Assembly (NCBI GenBank): GCA_023389575.1
Contig: JAEWEG010000002.1
Span: 1 to 14,474 of the forward strand
Direction of reading: 5' to 3'
Length of the DNA stretch: 14,474 nt
DNA from: Chloroflexota bacterium
Lineage (GTDB): Bacteria > Chloroflexota > Chloroflexia > Thermomicrobiales > UBA6265
Numbering within the stretch: position 1 is the first letter of the stretch; every line of letters starts with the position of its first letter. Position numbers and translations under genes: made by a program. A model generated the notes under the pieces. It made no database searches, was not told the DNA's origin, and saw nothing but the letters and a program-made list of their open reading frames with translations. Below, one piece after another: positions 5,866 through 13,377 of the stretch.

Positions 5866-7455
5866 TCAGCCGTCGCGACTCTGGTCCAACTGAGCGAGAC
5901 CGCCCGCCATGACCCAAGCCGCGATCTGCGTCCTGGAATGGACGCCCAGCTTGTTGAAGATGTTGGCGACGTGCCGCTCGACGGTTGCCACCGAAATCGA
6001 CAGCTTCTCGGCCACGGCTCGATTGGAGTACCCACTCCCCACCAGGATGGCGACCTCGTTCTCGCGCTGCGTCAATGGCGTATGGCTTTCCGGCAACACG
6101 ATCCGCGCCGCCGACGGGCGTTCACCAGCCGAGTTTTCCGCCACGCGGTAGAGTTCCAGCGCATGCCCTCCTCCCCAGGTCAGCCGTTGCTCCAGCCGCT
6201 CGAAGTCGATTCCCGATCCAGCGACGAGGTCGGTCACCGTTCGGGAGACCAGGACTTCACCCGCGCTTCCACGCGCCATCACGCGCGCCGCGAGCTGCAC
6301 GGCGATTCCGGTCAGTTCGCCGGACCGAATCTCACACTCCCCGGTATGCAGCCCGGCCCGCACGTTGAGTCCAATCGCCTTCGCTCGCTGGACAATCGCG
6401 TTGGCGCATCGAATCGCTCTCGCCGGCCCGTCGAACGTGGCGACGAATCCGGTATCGGTGGAGCGCACGGTCTGGCCACGGGCCAGTCCCATTTCCTCGT
6501 CCACGATCGTCCCGAACGAGTCCAGCCGCTCCCGCCACGCCGCCTCGCCGAGGTTCGCGGCCATCACCATCGCCTCGACCACCTCCGCGAACAGGATCGT
6601 CGCGAGCACGGTCTCCTGCGCTGGCGACGGGCGCACGCCCGTCAGGAACTGCTCGATCTCAGCCAGCACCATTTCCTGGTCGCCGGCGAACACCAGATGG
6701 TCATCGCCCGGCATTTCCACATACGTCGCGTTCGGAATCTTCCCCGCCATGTACCGGGCTCCGCCGACGTCGATATCGAGATCGCCCTCCCTGTGGAGGA
6801 TTAGCGTGGGTACGCGAATCGCGGGCAATACGTGACGGATATCGATCCTGCTGTTCATGCGTGCCAGGGACACCGCCGCGCCCGGACTCGCGCTCTGTTG
6901 CAAGTATGTCGCCCACCAGGAACGGAACGCTGGGTCATCCACCATGCCCGGAGCGAGCGTCTCCAGGTCGACCACGCCGCCCCATCCTTCCTGGATCGCC
7001 CTGAAGAACTCCTCGCGCTGCTCCACCGTCGGCGCCCAGGGGTAGTCCGGGTCCCAGGTTCGCTTCGCATAGGCGCCATACATCGCCAGGGCGGTCGTCC
7101 GCTCCGGGAAGGTCGCGGCGAAGCAGGCGCACATCGCCGCCCCCTCCGAAATTCCCAGCAGCGCGGCTCGCCGCGATCCGGCGGCGTCCATCACCGCCCG
7201 CACATCGTCCATCCGCTGCTCGATTGTCGGGAGTTCGGTCACCCGGTCGGAGAGTCCCGTCCCTCGTTTGTCGAACAGGATCAGCCGCGAGAACGACGCC
7301 AGCCGCTCCAGGAACCGCGCGCTTGGCCCCTCCCACAGCATGTCGATGTTGGACACCCAGCCCATCACGAACACGAGGTCGAACGGACCGTCGCCCACCA
7401 CCTGGTAAGCGATGCTGAGACCGTCGCTCCGCGCGTATCTCGTCTCACGCCCCAT
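5866..7455 (-). CDS. Three-part regulator: alpha/beta hydrolase, degenerate nucleotide cyclase domain, LuxR-type HTH
   Basis: 529 residues. Residues 1-273 are an alpha/beta hydrolase with the nucleophile elbow GISEG (Ser103), an acid candidate in the REGDLDID segment (about 222-229) and His253 in GDDH. Residues about 280-440 match the class III adenylate/guanylate cyclase domain (VRAGLHTGE, GEVLVSRTVTDLVAGSG). The first metal Asp of the usual F-T-D-I-V motif is Glu291 in FAEVV. The second, in the usual T-G-D-G-F, is replaced: the text here is TDTGF, with Thr335 in its place. Cyclase activity is therefore doubtful. Residues 461-515 are a LuxR/GerE HTH (LTQRENEVAIL, ISVATVERHVANIFNKLGVHSR). The ATG at 7455 has GGAGGA (7463-7468) upstream; a GTG at 7476 is less likely. 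It precedes the oxidase gene by 186 bases on the same strand and may regulate it. Confidence 0.9.
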   Translation of the reverse strand: MGRETRYARSDGLSIAYQVVGDGPFDLVFVMGWVSNIDMLWEGPSARFLERLASFSRLILFDKRGTGLSDRVTELPTIEQRMDDVRAVMDAAGSRRAALLGISEGAAMCACFAATFPERTTALAMYGAYAKRTWDPDYPWAPTVEQREEFFRAIQEGWGGVVDLETLAPGMVDDPAFRSWWATYLQQSASPGAAVSLARMNSRIDIRHVLPAIRVPTLILHREGDLDIDVGGARYMAGKIPNATYVEMPGDDHLVFAGDQEMVLAEIEQFLTGVRPSPAQETVLATILFAEVVEAMVMAANLGEAAWRERLDSFGTIVDEEMGLARGQTVRSTDTGFVATFDGPARAIRCANAIVQRAKAIGLNVRAGLHTGECEIRSGELTGIAVQLAARVMARGSAGEVLVSRTVTDLVAGSGIDFERLEQRLTWGGGHALELYRVAENSAGERPSAARIVLPESHTPLTQRENEVAILVGSGYSNRAVAEKLSISVATVERHVANIFNKLGVHSRTQIAAWVMAGGLAQLDQSRDG

Positions 7456-7510
7456 GCCGCATGTCCTCCGGAACACGGGGCATCAAGCAGACGCGGTTCG
7501 TTCGGTGGCC

Positions 7511-7545
7511 CCGGTTATCACCATCCTACTCCGGTGGATCACCAT
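7511..7545. repeat. Pair of near-identical repeats in a divergent promoter region
   Basis: CCGGTTATCACCAT (7511-7524) and CCGGTGGATCACCAT (7531-7545) begin 20 bp apart, two helical turns. Each contains a GGT...ACC half-dyad. They lie between the divergent LuxR-type fusion (start 7455) and the P-loop gene (start 7595), where an operator or autoregulatory site would be expected. Confidence 0.45.
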
Positions 7546-7594
7546 GTTCGCGCCATGGACTCCGCGATGGCGAGATCGTGCTACCCTCCCCGCC

Positions 7595-8092
7595 ATGGCG
7601 ATCACACTCATCACCGGCCTCGCCGGAACCGGAAAAACCGCTGTCATCACTGAACTGGCACGACAGGGATACGATGCCGTGGACACCAGCACCGCCGAAT
7701 GGTCCGAGTGGCGCCGGGTCAGGGACACCGGCACCACCGCCGACGGCCCGCGTGACGAATGGGTCTGGCGCGAGGACCGGATAACCGACCTCCTCGCTTC
7801 CGCGCGCGACGGCGACCTCTACATCGCCGGCTGCTGCTCAAACATGACCGGCTTCGTCAGCAAGTTCGACCGAATCGTGCTGCTGACCACCGATCGGCAA
7901 CGAATGCTCGATCGGCTGGGTCCACGCTGGGACCTGCGTTTCGCCGGCGACCGTTTCGAGCGATTTCTCGTCCTACGCGATCTGGAAGTGACGCTCCCTC
8001 ACCTCCAGACCTTCGCTCACCGCGAAATCGACACCACGAACAGGAGTATCGAGGAAGTCACCCGAATGATCCTCGAATATTCCGTCAACTAG
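7595..8092 (+). CDS. Small P-loop NTPase / kinase-like protein
   Basis: 165 residues beginning MAITLITGLAGTGKTAVI; the Walker A motif GLAGTGKT spans 8-15. The layout (P-loop at the very start, DLYIAGCC at 74-81, FDRIVLLTTD at 91-100, then Arg-rich RQRMLDRLGPRW) resembles the small nucleotide-kinase-like P-loop proteins of about 160-190 residues. The substrate is not recognisable. The ATG at 7595 is chosen because the P-loop follows directly. No ribosome binding site is seen; TACCCT at 7582-7587 ends seven bases before the ATG and would place transcription start at the ATG itself, so a leaderless message is possible. The frame is open upstream to 7412, with another ATG at 7544. The stop overlaps the end of the convergent oxidoreductase gene. 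Confidence 0.8.
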   Translation: MAITLITGLAGTGKTAVITELARQGYDAVDTSTAEWSEWRRVRDTGTTADGPRDEWVWREDRITDLLASARDGDLYIAGCCSNMTGFVSKFDRIVLLTTDRQRMLDRLGPRWDLRFAGDRFERFLVLRDLEVTLPHLQTFAHREIDTTNRSIEEVTRMILEYSVN

Positions 8093-9059
8093 CGGCCCAC
8101 GCCTGCTTCGCCAGCCACGAATCCCAGTCGGCGTCTTCGGGCGGCACGAGGATCACGGCTTCCGCGCCCGTCCCGGCATACCGCTCCACGGCGGCCCGGG
8201 CGTCGGCATGAGATCCGGTGATCGCCAACCGGCTCAGCCAGTCGTCCGGCATGCCTTCTCGTAGCGCATCGGCCCCACCCCGTGAGGCAAGGTCCGCCAT
8301 CTCCTCCGCGAACGGCATCCGCGCCACGTTCCCCCGGAGGCCCGAGCCGTTCTCGTTCGCGACCTGCCTGCGAATCGCCCGCCGCCCGGCTTCAGGATCC
8401 GCGTCATCGACCACACAGTTCGCGAACACGACCACCCGCCCCTCGCCCGGCTCACCCGCCGCGGCCCGTCCCTCGTTCATCAGGTCGCGAGCCCACGTCA
8501 CATACTCGACGCCTGAACCCTCGATGACGATGATCCCGTCGGCGCATGCACCAGCCAGCCGAACCGACTTCTCGCTCTGCACACCGAGCAGCACCGGCGG
8601 CACAACCTCCGGTGTCTTCTCAAGCTGCACATCCGTGAGGTGAACGTACCGGCCATCGATGGTGACGCGGTCACCTCGCAGGATGCGCCGGACCGCTGTC
8701 GTGATCTCCGAGATCGAGGTCAGCCACGAAGCCGGTTTCGCCCCGATCTGTTCCATCCATCCGGCCACGCCATGTCCAATCCCACCGATGAATCGCCCCG
8801 GAAACGCGTGCGCCAGCGTGGCGTACTCCATCGCCAGGAACGCCGGATTCCGCGCCACCGCCGGGTTGATCCCCATTCCAACCTTGAGCCGGGTCGTCGC
8901 CGCCAGGGCCATCGCGGCCTGGGCGATTCCCCCGTGGTAGAAGCAGTCCTCCACCACCCACAACTGGTCGAATCCCATCTCCTCCACCCGCTGGGAGTAT
9001 GAAATGAGCGTCGCCGGGTCCTGCTCGCGCCTGAACATCACGCCAGTCTCGATTGACAT
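8085..9059 (-). CDS. LLM-class (luciferase-like) F420/flavin-dependent oxidoreductase
   Basis: 324 residues with the luciferase-like monooxygenase TIM-barrel pattern: MGFDQLWVVED (28-38), TTRLKVGMGINP (55-66), AMEYATLAHAFPGRFIGGIGHG (77-98), PPVLLGVQSEKSVRLAGACADGII (154-177), and a C-terminal ITGSHADARAAVERYAGTGAEAVIL. This set is typical of F420-dependent members related to methylene-tetrahydromethanopterin reductase, but FMN use cannot be excluded. Substrate unknown; probably cytoplasmic. The ATG at 9059 has GAGGAG five to six bases upstream; the frame is open further but without family likeness. It starts 22 bases after ilvA ends and is probably cotranscribed with it. Confidence 0.9.
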   Translation of the reverse strand: MSIETGVMFRREQDPATLISYSQRVEEMGFDQLWVVEDCFYHGGIAQAAMALAATTRLKVGMGINPAVARNPAFLAMEYATLAHAFPGRFIGGIGHGVAGWMEQIGAKPASWLTSISEITTAVRRILRGDRVTIDGRYVHLTDVQLEKTPEVVPPVLLGVQSEKSVRLAGACADGIIVIEGSGVEYVTWARDLMNEGRAAAGEPGEGRVVVFANCVVDDADPEAGRRAIRRQVANENGSGLRGNVARMPFAEEMADLASRGGADALREGMPDDWLSRLAITGSHADARAAVERYAGTGAEAVILVPPEDADWDSWLAKQAWAAS

Positions 9060-9081
9060 CGTTGCTCCTCGCCGGTTGGTA

Positions 9082-10326
9082 TCAGGAAATGAGGTACCGG
9101 AACATCGCGCTCTGAGGGTCGATCGTCTCGGCCTCGATGTTGGACTCCCCAAGGCGTTCGAGCAGCCCCCCAAGATCGTCTCGGTTCCCAAGCTCGATCC
9201 CGACCAGCGCCGGACCATGCTCCCGATTCGATCGCTTCACGTACTCGAAGTACGTAATATCGTCATCCGGCCCAAGCACCTCGTCCAGGAACCGCCGCAA
9301 GGCACCCGGTTCCTGCGGGAAGTTCACCAGGAAGTAGTGCTTCAGCCCGTCGTAGATGAGCGCCCGCTCGATGACCTCGGCGTAGCGCGACACATCGTTG
9401 TTTCCGCCCGAAATAATGGCGACCACCGTCGAACCCGGCTCCGGCTTCCATTGCCCGAACGCCGCTGTCGCCAGCGCGCCCGCCGGTTCCACTATGATGC
9501 CGTCCACCTGGTACATCTGGAGCATCTCGCCGCAAACCGCTCCTTCCGGCACCGCCATCACTTCGAGGTGGTGTCGCGTGGCGATTTCGTGGGTCAGCGT
9601 CCCGACTCGGCGCACCGCCGCGCCATCCACGAATCGGTCGATGCTACCCAGCACCTGGGGCTCGCCCGCATCCAACGCGGCGGCCATGCCCGCCGCCCCA
9701 GCCGGCTCGACGCCAATTACCCGAGTCTCCGGGGCGTTCTCGGCCATCCAAGTCAGCACGCCCGCCACCAGGCCGCCGCCGCCCACCGGCACCAGCAAGA
9801 CGTCCGGCGCCTTGCCAAGCTGTTCCACGATCTCTCGCGCCACCGTCCCCTGTCCGGCGATCGTGCGCGGGTCGTCGAACGCCGGCACCACGGACCTGCC
9901 ATCGCGGTCGGCGGCTTCCTTCGCGAACCGTGACGAATCGTCGTAGGTATCACCAATTACCACCAGGTCCACCAGGCCATCGCCCAGGGCCAGGATCCGC
10001 TCACGCTTCTGCCGGGGGGTCGTGGTTGGCACGAACACCGATCCCCGCACATCCAGCATCGCGCAGGCCATGGCCACTCCCTGGCCGTGATTCCCCGCCG
10101 AGGCGCAGACCACCCCAGCCCTCCGCTGCTCCGGGGAAAGTTGCGAGATGTGGTTGTAGGCTCCGCGAATCTTGTACGACCGCACCGGCTGAAGATCTTC
10201 CCGCTTCAACCAGACCGTCGCGCCCGTCGCTTCACACAGTCGATCCGACACATGGAGCGGCGTCACGACCGCGACGCCACGCAGGCGCTCGGCGGCGGCA
10301 TCAACATCGGCGGCGGTAATGGTCAT
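9082..10326 (-). CDS. ilvA: Threonine ammonia-lyase (threonine dehydratase)
   Basis: Converts threonine to 2-oxobutanoate and ammonia with PLP, the first step towards isoleucine. 414 residues. PLP lysine is Lys52 in RSYKIRGAYN; SAGNHGQG (76-83) and GGGGL (182-186) bind the substrate carboxylate and PLP phosphate; SGGNND (306-311) is the C-terminal PLP contact. Residues 328-414 (KHYFLVNFPQEPGALRRFL onward) form a single ACT-like regulatory domain, so this is the short form as in Bacillus IlvA and is likely sensitive to isoleucine. The ATG at 10326 is chosen by family length, with only a weak AGG upstream; an ATG at 10371 and a frame open to 10428 give non-homologous extensions. An LLM oxidoreductase follows at 22 bases. 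Confidence 0.95.
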   Translation of the reverse strand: MTITAADVDAAAERLRGVAVVTPLHVSDRLCEATGATVWLKREDLQPVRSYKIRGAYNHISQLSPEQRRAGVVCASAGNHGQGVAMACAMLDVRGSVFVPTTTPRQKRERILALGDGLVDLVVIGDTYDDSSRFAKEAADRDGRSVVPAFDDPRTIAGQGTVAREIVEQLGKAPDVLLVPVGGGGLVAGVLTWMAENAPETRVIGVEPAGAAGMAAALDAGEPQVLGSIDRFVDGAAVRRVGTLTHEIATRHHLEVMAVPEGAVCGEMLQMYQVDGIIVEPAGALATAAFGQWKPEPGSTVVAIISGGNNDVSRYAEVIERALIYDGLKHYFLVNFPQEPGALRRFLDEVLGPDDDITYFEYVKRSNREHGPALVGIELGNRDDLGGLLERLGESNIEAETIDPQSAMFRYLIS

Positions 10327-10434
10327 GGGCGAAACCTGATCTACTTGAGGGCGGGAACTGGAGGGGGACATGGGAGGGTCGCGGGGCCGCGGCCGCAATG
10401 AAGCGGACCACTCCACGCTCGCGGCCACGAAACG

Positions 10435-10465
10435 ACGAGAGCGAACCTTTGCGGTTCGCTCTCGT
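10435..10465 (-). terminator. 13-bp hairpin terminator after isocitrate dehydrogenase
   Basis: ACGAGAGCGAACC (10435-10447) and GGTTCGCTCTCGT (10453-10465) pair perfectly around a five-base loop. It lies 15 bases after the dehydrogenase stop and about 109 bases before ilvA. The minus-strand flank reads CGTTTCG, so the U-tract is poor. Likely separates the two genes into different transcripts. Confidence 0.8.
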
Positions 10466-10479
10466 GGCTGGTTCGCTGG

Positions 10480-11559
10480 TTACAGCTTCGCGATGATCGC
10501 GTCCGTCATCTGTGTGGTGGACGCCGCCCTGGACTGGTCGCGATCGGCGCGAAGGTCGTAGGTCACGTCCTTGCCTTCGCCGATCACGGCCGCGACGGCC
10601 GCTTCCACGCGCTCGGCCGCGTCGATCTCGTTCAGATAACGCAGCATCATCGCGCCGGATAGCGTCATCGCCATCGGGTTGGCGACGTTCTTGCCGGCGT
10701 GGGTCGGCGCCGAACCATGGATCGGCTCGAACACGGCCGCCTCGGTCCCGATGTTGCCGCCCGGCGCGACGCCGAGACCGCCGATCATGCCGGCGACGAT
10801 GTCGGAGACGATGTCCCCGTACAGATTCGGCATAACCAGCACGTCATACAGTTCCGGCTTCTGCATGAGCTGCATGCACATGTTGTCGACGATCCGGTCC
10901 TCGAACTCGATGTCCGGGTTCTCGGCGGCAACTTCTTGCGCGACGCGCAGGAACAGCCCGTCGGAGAACTTCATGATGTTCGCCTTGTGGACCGCCGTGA
11001 CCTTCTTCCGCTTGTTCTTTCGCGCGTAGTCAAACGCGAACTCGACGATCCGGCGGGAGTTCCCCGGCGTAATCATCTTGATGCTGATCGCCGCGTCGTC
11101 GGCGACCTGCTTCTTGCTTCGCTTGTTGATCTCGGCGATCACCTCGGACGCTTCCTGCGTCCCCGTGTCGAACTCAACTCCGGCGTAAGTGTCCTCAAGG
11201 TTCTCGCGAACCACCACCAGGTCGATGTCCTCGAACTGCGATTGCACGCCCTTGATCGACTTGCCCGGCCGCAGGTTCGCGTACAGGTTCAGTTCCTGCC
11301 GCAGCGCCACGTTCACGCTCCGGAAACCCGATCCAACCGGGGTCGTGATCGGCCCCTTCAGTCCAATCCCGTTCCGCTTGATCGAATCCAGCGTCGCCTG
11401 TGGCAACAGTTCGCCCGTCGCCTCCAGCGCGTCCTCACCCGCCGCGCAGGTTTCCCACTCGAACGACACGCCGGTGGCGTCGAGAATCCGCCGCGTGGCC
11501 TCCGCCACCTCTGGGCCAATCCCATCTCCCGGAAGCAACGAAACCTGATACGTGGCCAT
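10480..11559 (-). CDS. icd: Isocitrate dehydrogenase, probably NAD-dependent
   Basis: Oxidative decarboxylation of isocitrate to 2-oxoglutarate in the citric acid cycle. 359 residues of the beta-decarboxylating dehydrogenase family. LPGDGIGPE (9-17); substrate residues Ser81, Asn83, Arg87, Arg97, Arg118; catalytic Tyr125 and Lys192 (in HKANIMKFSDG); metal ligands Asp225, Asp249, Asp253; cofactor loop HGSAPTHAGK (281-290) of the NAD type. Close in wording to the catalytic subunit of eukaryotic NAD-IDH, apart from an insertion of about 20 residues near 131-155 that is common in bacterial single-subunit forms. Homoisocitrate or isopropylmalate dehydrogenase are less likely alternatives. The ATG at 11559 has AGAGGAG seven bases upstream. 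Confidence 0.9.
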   Translation of the reverse strand: MATYQVSLLPGDGIGPEVAEATRRILDATGVSFEWETCAAGEDALEATGELLPQATLDSIKRNGIGLKGPITTPVGSGFRSVNVALRQELNLYANLRPGKSIKGVQSQFEDIDLVVVRENLEDTYAGVEFDTGTQEASEVIAEINKRSKKQVADDAAISIKMITPGNSRRIVEFAFDYARKNKRKKVTAVHKANIMKFSDGLFLRVAQEVAAENPDIEFEDRIVDNMCMQLMQKPELYDVLVMPNLYGDIVSDIVAGMIGGLGVAPGGNIGTEAAVFEPIHGSAPTHAGKNVANPMAMTLSGAMMLRYLNEIDAAERVEAAVAAVIGEGKDVTYDLRADRDQSRAASTTQMTDAIIAKL

Positions 11560-11710
11560 ACCATCTCCTCTGGTCATGCAGGTGTTGAGTACCTGATTCA
11601 ATACATCGGGCCAATTGTCGCACGGAGACACTCCCCAGTCGCGCGACCGGGTCGGCACATGCGACCATTGCGTCATGAAACTGGAATCCTCACCGAAGGA
11701 AGGGCACGAA
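11560..11710. promoter_or_regulatory. Divergent intergenic region of icd and gpmI
   Basis: This 151-base gap must hold promoters for both genes. On the minus strand TTGGCC with 17 bases to TACTCA is a weak possible promoter for icd. On the plus strand I see no good hexamers. The shared promoter region would let one regulator control glycolysis and the citric acid cycle together, but no operator stands out. Confidence 0.4.
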
Positions 11711-13270
11711 ATGGGCGAAGCGAAGCAACCGGTTGTACTGGCGATCCTCGACGGATGGGGCATCGCCCCGCCGGGCCCCGGCAACGCCGTCGACCTCGCC
11801 GAGACGCCCAATCTCGACCGCCTCTTCGCCCAATATCCGCACACCACGCTCCGCACCTCCGGCGAGGCGGTCGGACTCCCCGAGGGGCAGATGGGGAACT
11901 CCGAGGTCGGCCATCTCAACATCGGCGCTGGCTTCATCGTCTACCAGTGGATCACCCGCATCGACCTCGCCATTCGAAACGGGGAACTCCCGTCGAACAA
12001 CGCCATCGACGCCGCGTTCAGGTCCGCCATCGCCCACGGCGGAACCGTTCATCTCATGGGCCTCGTCAGCGACGGCGGCGTCCATAGCCACACCCGGCAC
12101 CTGCTTGCCCTGCTCGAAGCCGCGAAGGAGGCTGGCGTTGAGAAGCTCCTCGTCCACGCCTTCACCGACGGCCGCGATACCTCCCCAACCAGCGGGCGTC
12201 ACTCCCTCACCGAGGTCGAAAGCAAACTCGCCCACCTCGGGGTTGGTCGGATCGCCTCCGTTTCCGGCCGCTACTACGCCATGGACCGGGACCACCGCTG
12301 GGAACGCACCGGAGCCGCCTTCGATGCCATCGCGCACGCCAGGGGCCCGGAGGCCACGTCCGCCGTCACCGCCATCGATACCAGCTATGCTCTCGACATC
12401 ACCGACGAATTCGTCATCCCCACCGTCATCCCTGGCCCCGATGGGGCAAAGCACTCCATTGGCCTGAACGACTCCGTCATCTTCTTCAACTTCCGCTCGG
12501 ATCGCGGTCGCCAGCTCACCGAGGCACTCGCCGTGCCGGACTTCACCGGTTTCGACCGCGACGACTACACCATCCCTCGCAACATCACGACGCTCACCAC
12601 CTACGATCCGACGCTCCCGGTTCAGGTCGCGTTCGCGCCCCACGATGTCGAAACCCCGCTGGCCCGGGCCATCAGCGACGCCGGGCGAACCCAACTCCAC
12701 ACCGCCGAGACCGAGAAGTATCCGCACGTCACCTTTTTCCTGAACGGTGGTCGCGAGGAACCCTTCCCCGGCGAGGATCGCCGCCTGGTCCCCTCGCCCA
12801 AGGTCGCGACGTATGACCTCCAGCCCGAGATGAGCGCTCCGGACGTCTGCCAGGGTGTCGTGGAGGCCATCGACTCCGGCGGGTACGACTTCATCATCGT
12901 CAACTTCGCGAACGCCGACATGGTGGGGCACACCGGCAGCATCCCGGCCGCGGTCAGGGCGGTGGAAACCGTCGACAGTTGCGTCGGGCACATCCTCGAG
13001 GCACTGGCACGCGCCAACGGAATCGCGATCATAACCGCCGACCACGGAAACGCCGAGCAGATGATCGATCCCGTCACCGATGGCCCGTTCACGTCTCACA
13101 CCACCAACGACGTCGCGGTGATCCTCGTCGCGCCGGACTCCCACCCGATCCGAATGGCCACCCTGCGCGAGGGCGCCGTACTGAGTTCGATCGCGCCCAC
13201 TGTCCTCGACCTGCTCGGCATCGACCCGCCCCCGTCGATGACCCAGCCATCGATCATCCTCCGTTCCTGA
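11711..13270 (+). CDS. gpmI: 2,3-bisphosphoglycerate-independent phosphoglycerate mutase
   Basis: Interconverts 3- and 2-phosphoglycerate in glycolysis and gluconeogenesis with two Mn2+ ions. 519 residues, the usual length. ILDGWG (12-17) holds the first metal Asp. The phosphoserine nucleophile is Ser64 in MGNSEVGH. HAFTDGRDTSP and SGRYYAMDRDHRWER are substrate-binding landmarks; NFANADMVGHTG and TADHGNAE carry further metal ligands. All key residues are intact. The ATG at 11711 has GAAGGAAGG about eight bases upstream; a nearer 5' ATG at 11675 would add 12 unrelated residues. Confidence 0.97.
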   Translation: MGEAKQPVVLAILDGWGIAPPGPGNAVDLAETPNLDRLFAQYPHTTLRTSGEAVGLPEGQMGNSEVGHLNIGAGFIVYQWITRIDLAIRNGELPSNNAIDAAFRSAIAHGGTVHLMGLVSDGGVHSHTRHLLALLEAAKEAGVEKLLVHAFTDGRDTSPTSGRHSLTEVESKLAHLGVGRIASVSGRYYAMDRDHRWERTGAAFDAIAHARGPEATSAVTAIDTSYALDITDEFVIPTVIPGPDGAKHSIGLNDSVIFFNFRSDRGRQLTEALAVPDFTGFDRDDYTIPRNITTLTTYDPTLPVQVAFAPHDVETPLARAISDAGRTQLHTAETEKYPHVTFFLNGGREEPFPGEDRRLVPSPKVATYDLQPEMSAPDVCQGVVEAIDSGGYDFIIVNFANADMVGHTGSIPAAVRAVETVDSCVGHILEALARANGIAIITADHGNAEQMIDPVTDGPFTSHTTNDVAVILVAPDSHPIRMATLREGAVLSSIAPTVLDLLGIDPPPSMTQPSIILRS

Positions 13271-13271
13271 C

Positions 13272-13287
13272 GCCCTCGTCGGAGGGC
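13272..13287 (+). terminator. Short hairpin directly after gpmI
   Basis: GCCCTC (13272-13277) and GAGGGC (13282-13287) pair around a four-base loop, starting two bases after the stop codon. There is no U-tract and the stem is only six bp. It may weaken read-through into the next gene rather than stop it fully. Confidence 0.35.
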
Positions 13288-13377
13288 CAGTTCACGAATT
13301 CGCGTGCGCTCCATAGGATGGAATCGTGGTCGGGGAACAATCCTGGCCACCACGCCACCACGAAGGGACGCCGCCGC

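Noticed and set aside
7456..7476. GTG start at 7476 for the hydrolase-cyclase-LuxR gene
   Set aside because: The ribosome binding site GGAGGA (7463-7468) lies inside this extension and fits the ATG at 7455.
10480..11559. Isopropylmalate or homoisocitrate dehydrogenase
   Set aside because: The substrate-site residues (Ser81, Asn83) and the overall wording fit NAD-type isocitrate dehydrogenase better, and no leucine or lysine biosynthesis genes are nearby.
11690..13144. 484-codon minus-strand frame opposite gpmI
   Set aside because: It lies entirely within gpmI, whose catalytic motifs are intact; the reverse frame shows no domain.
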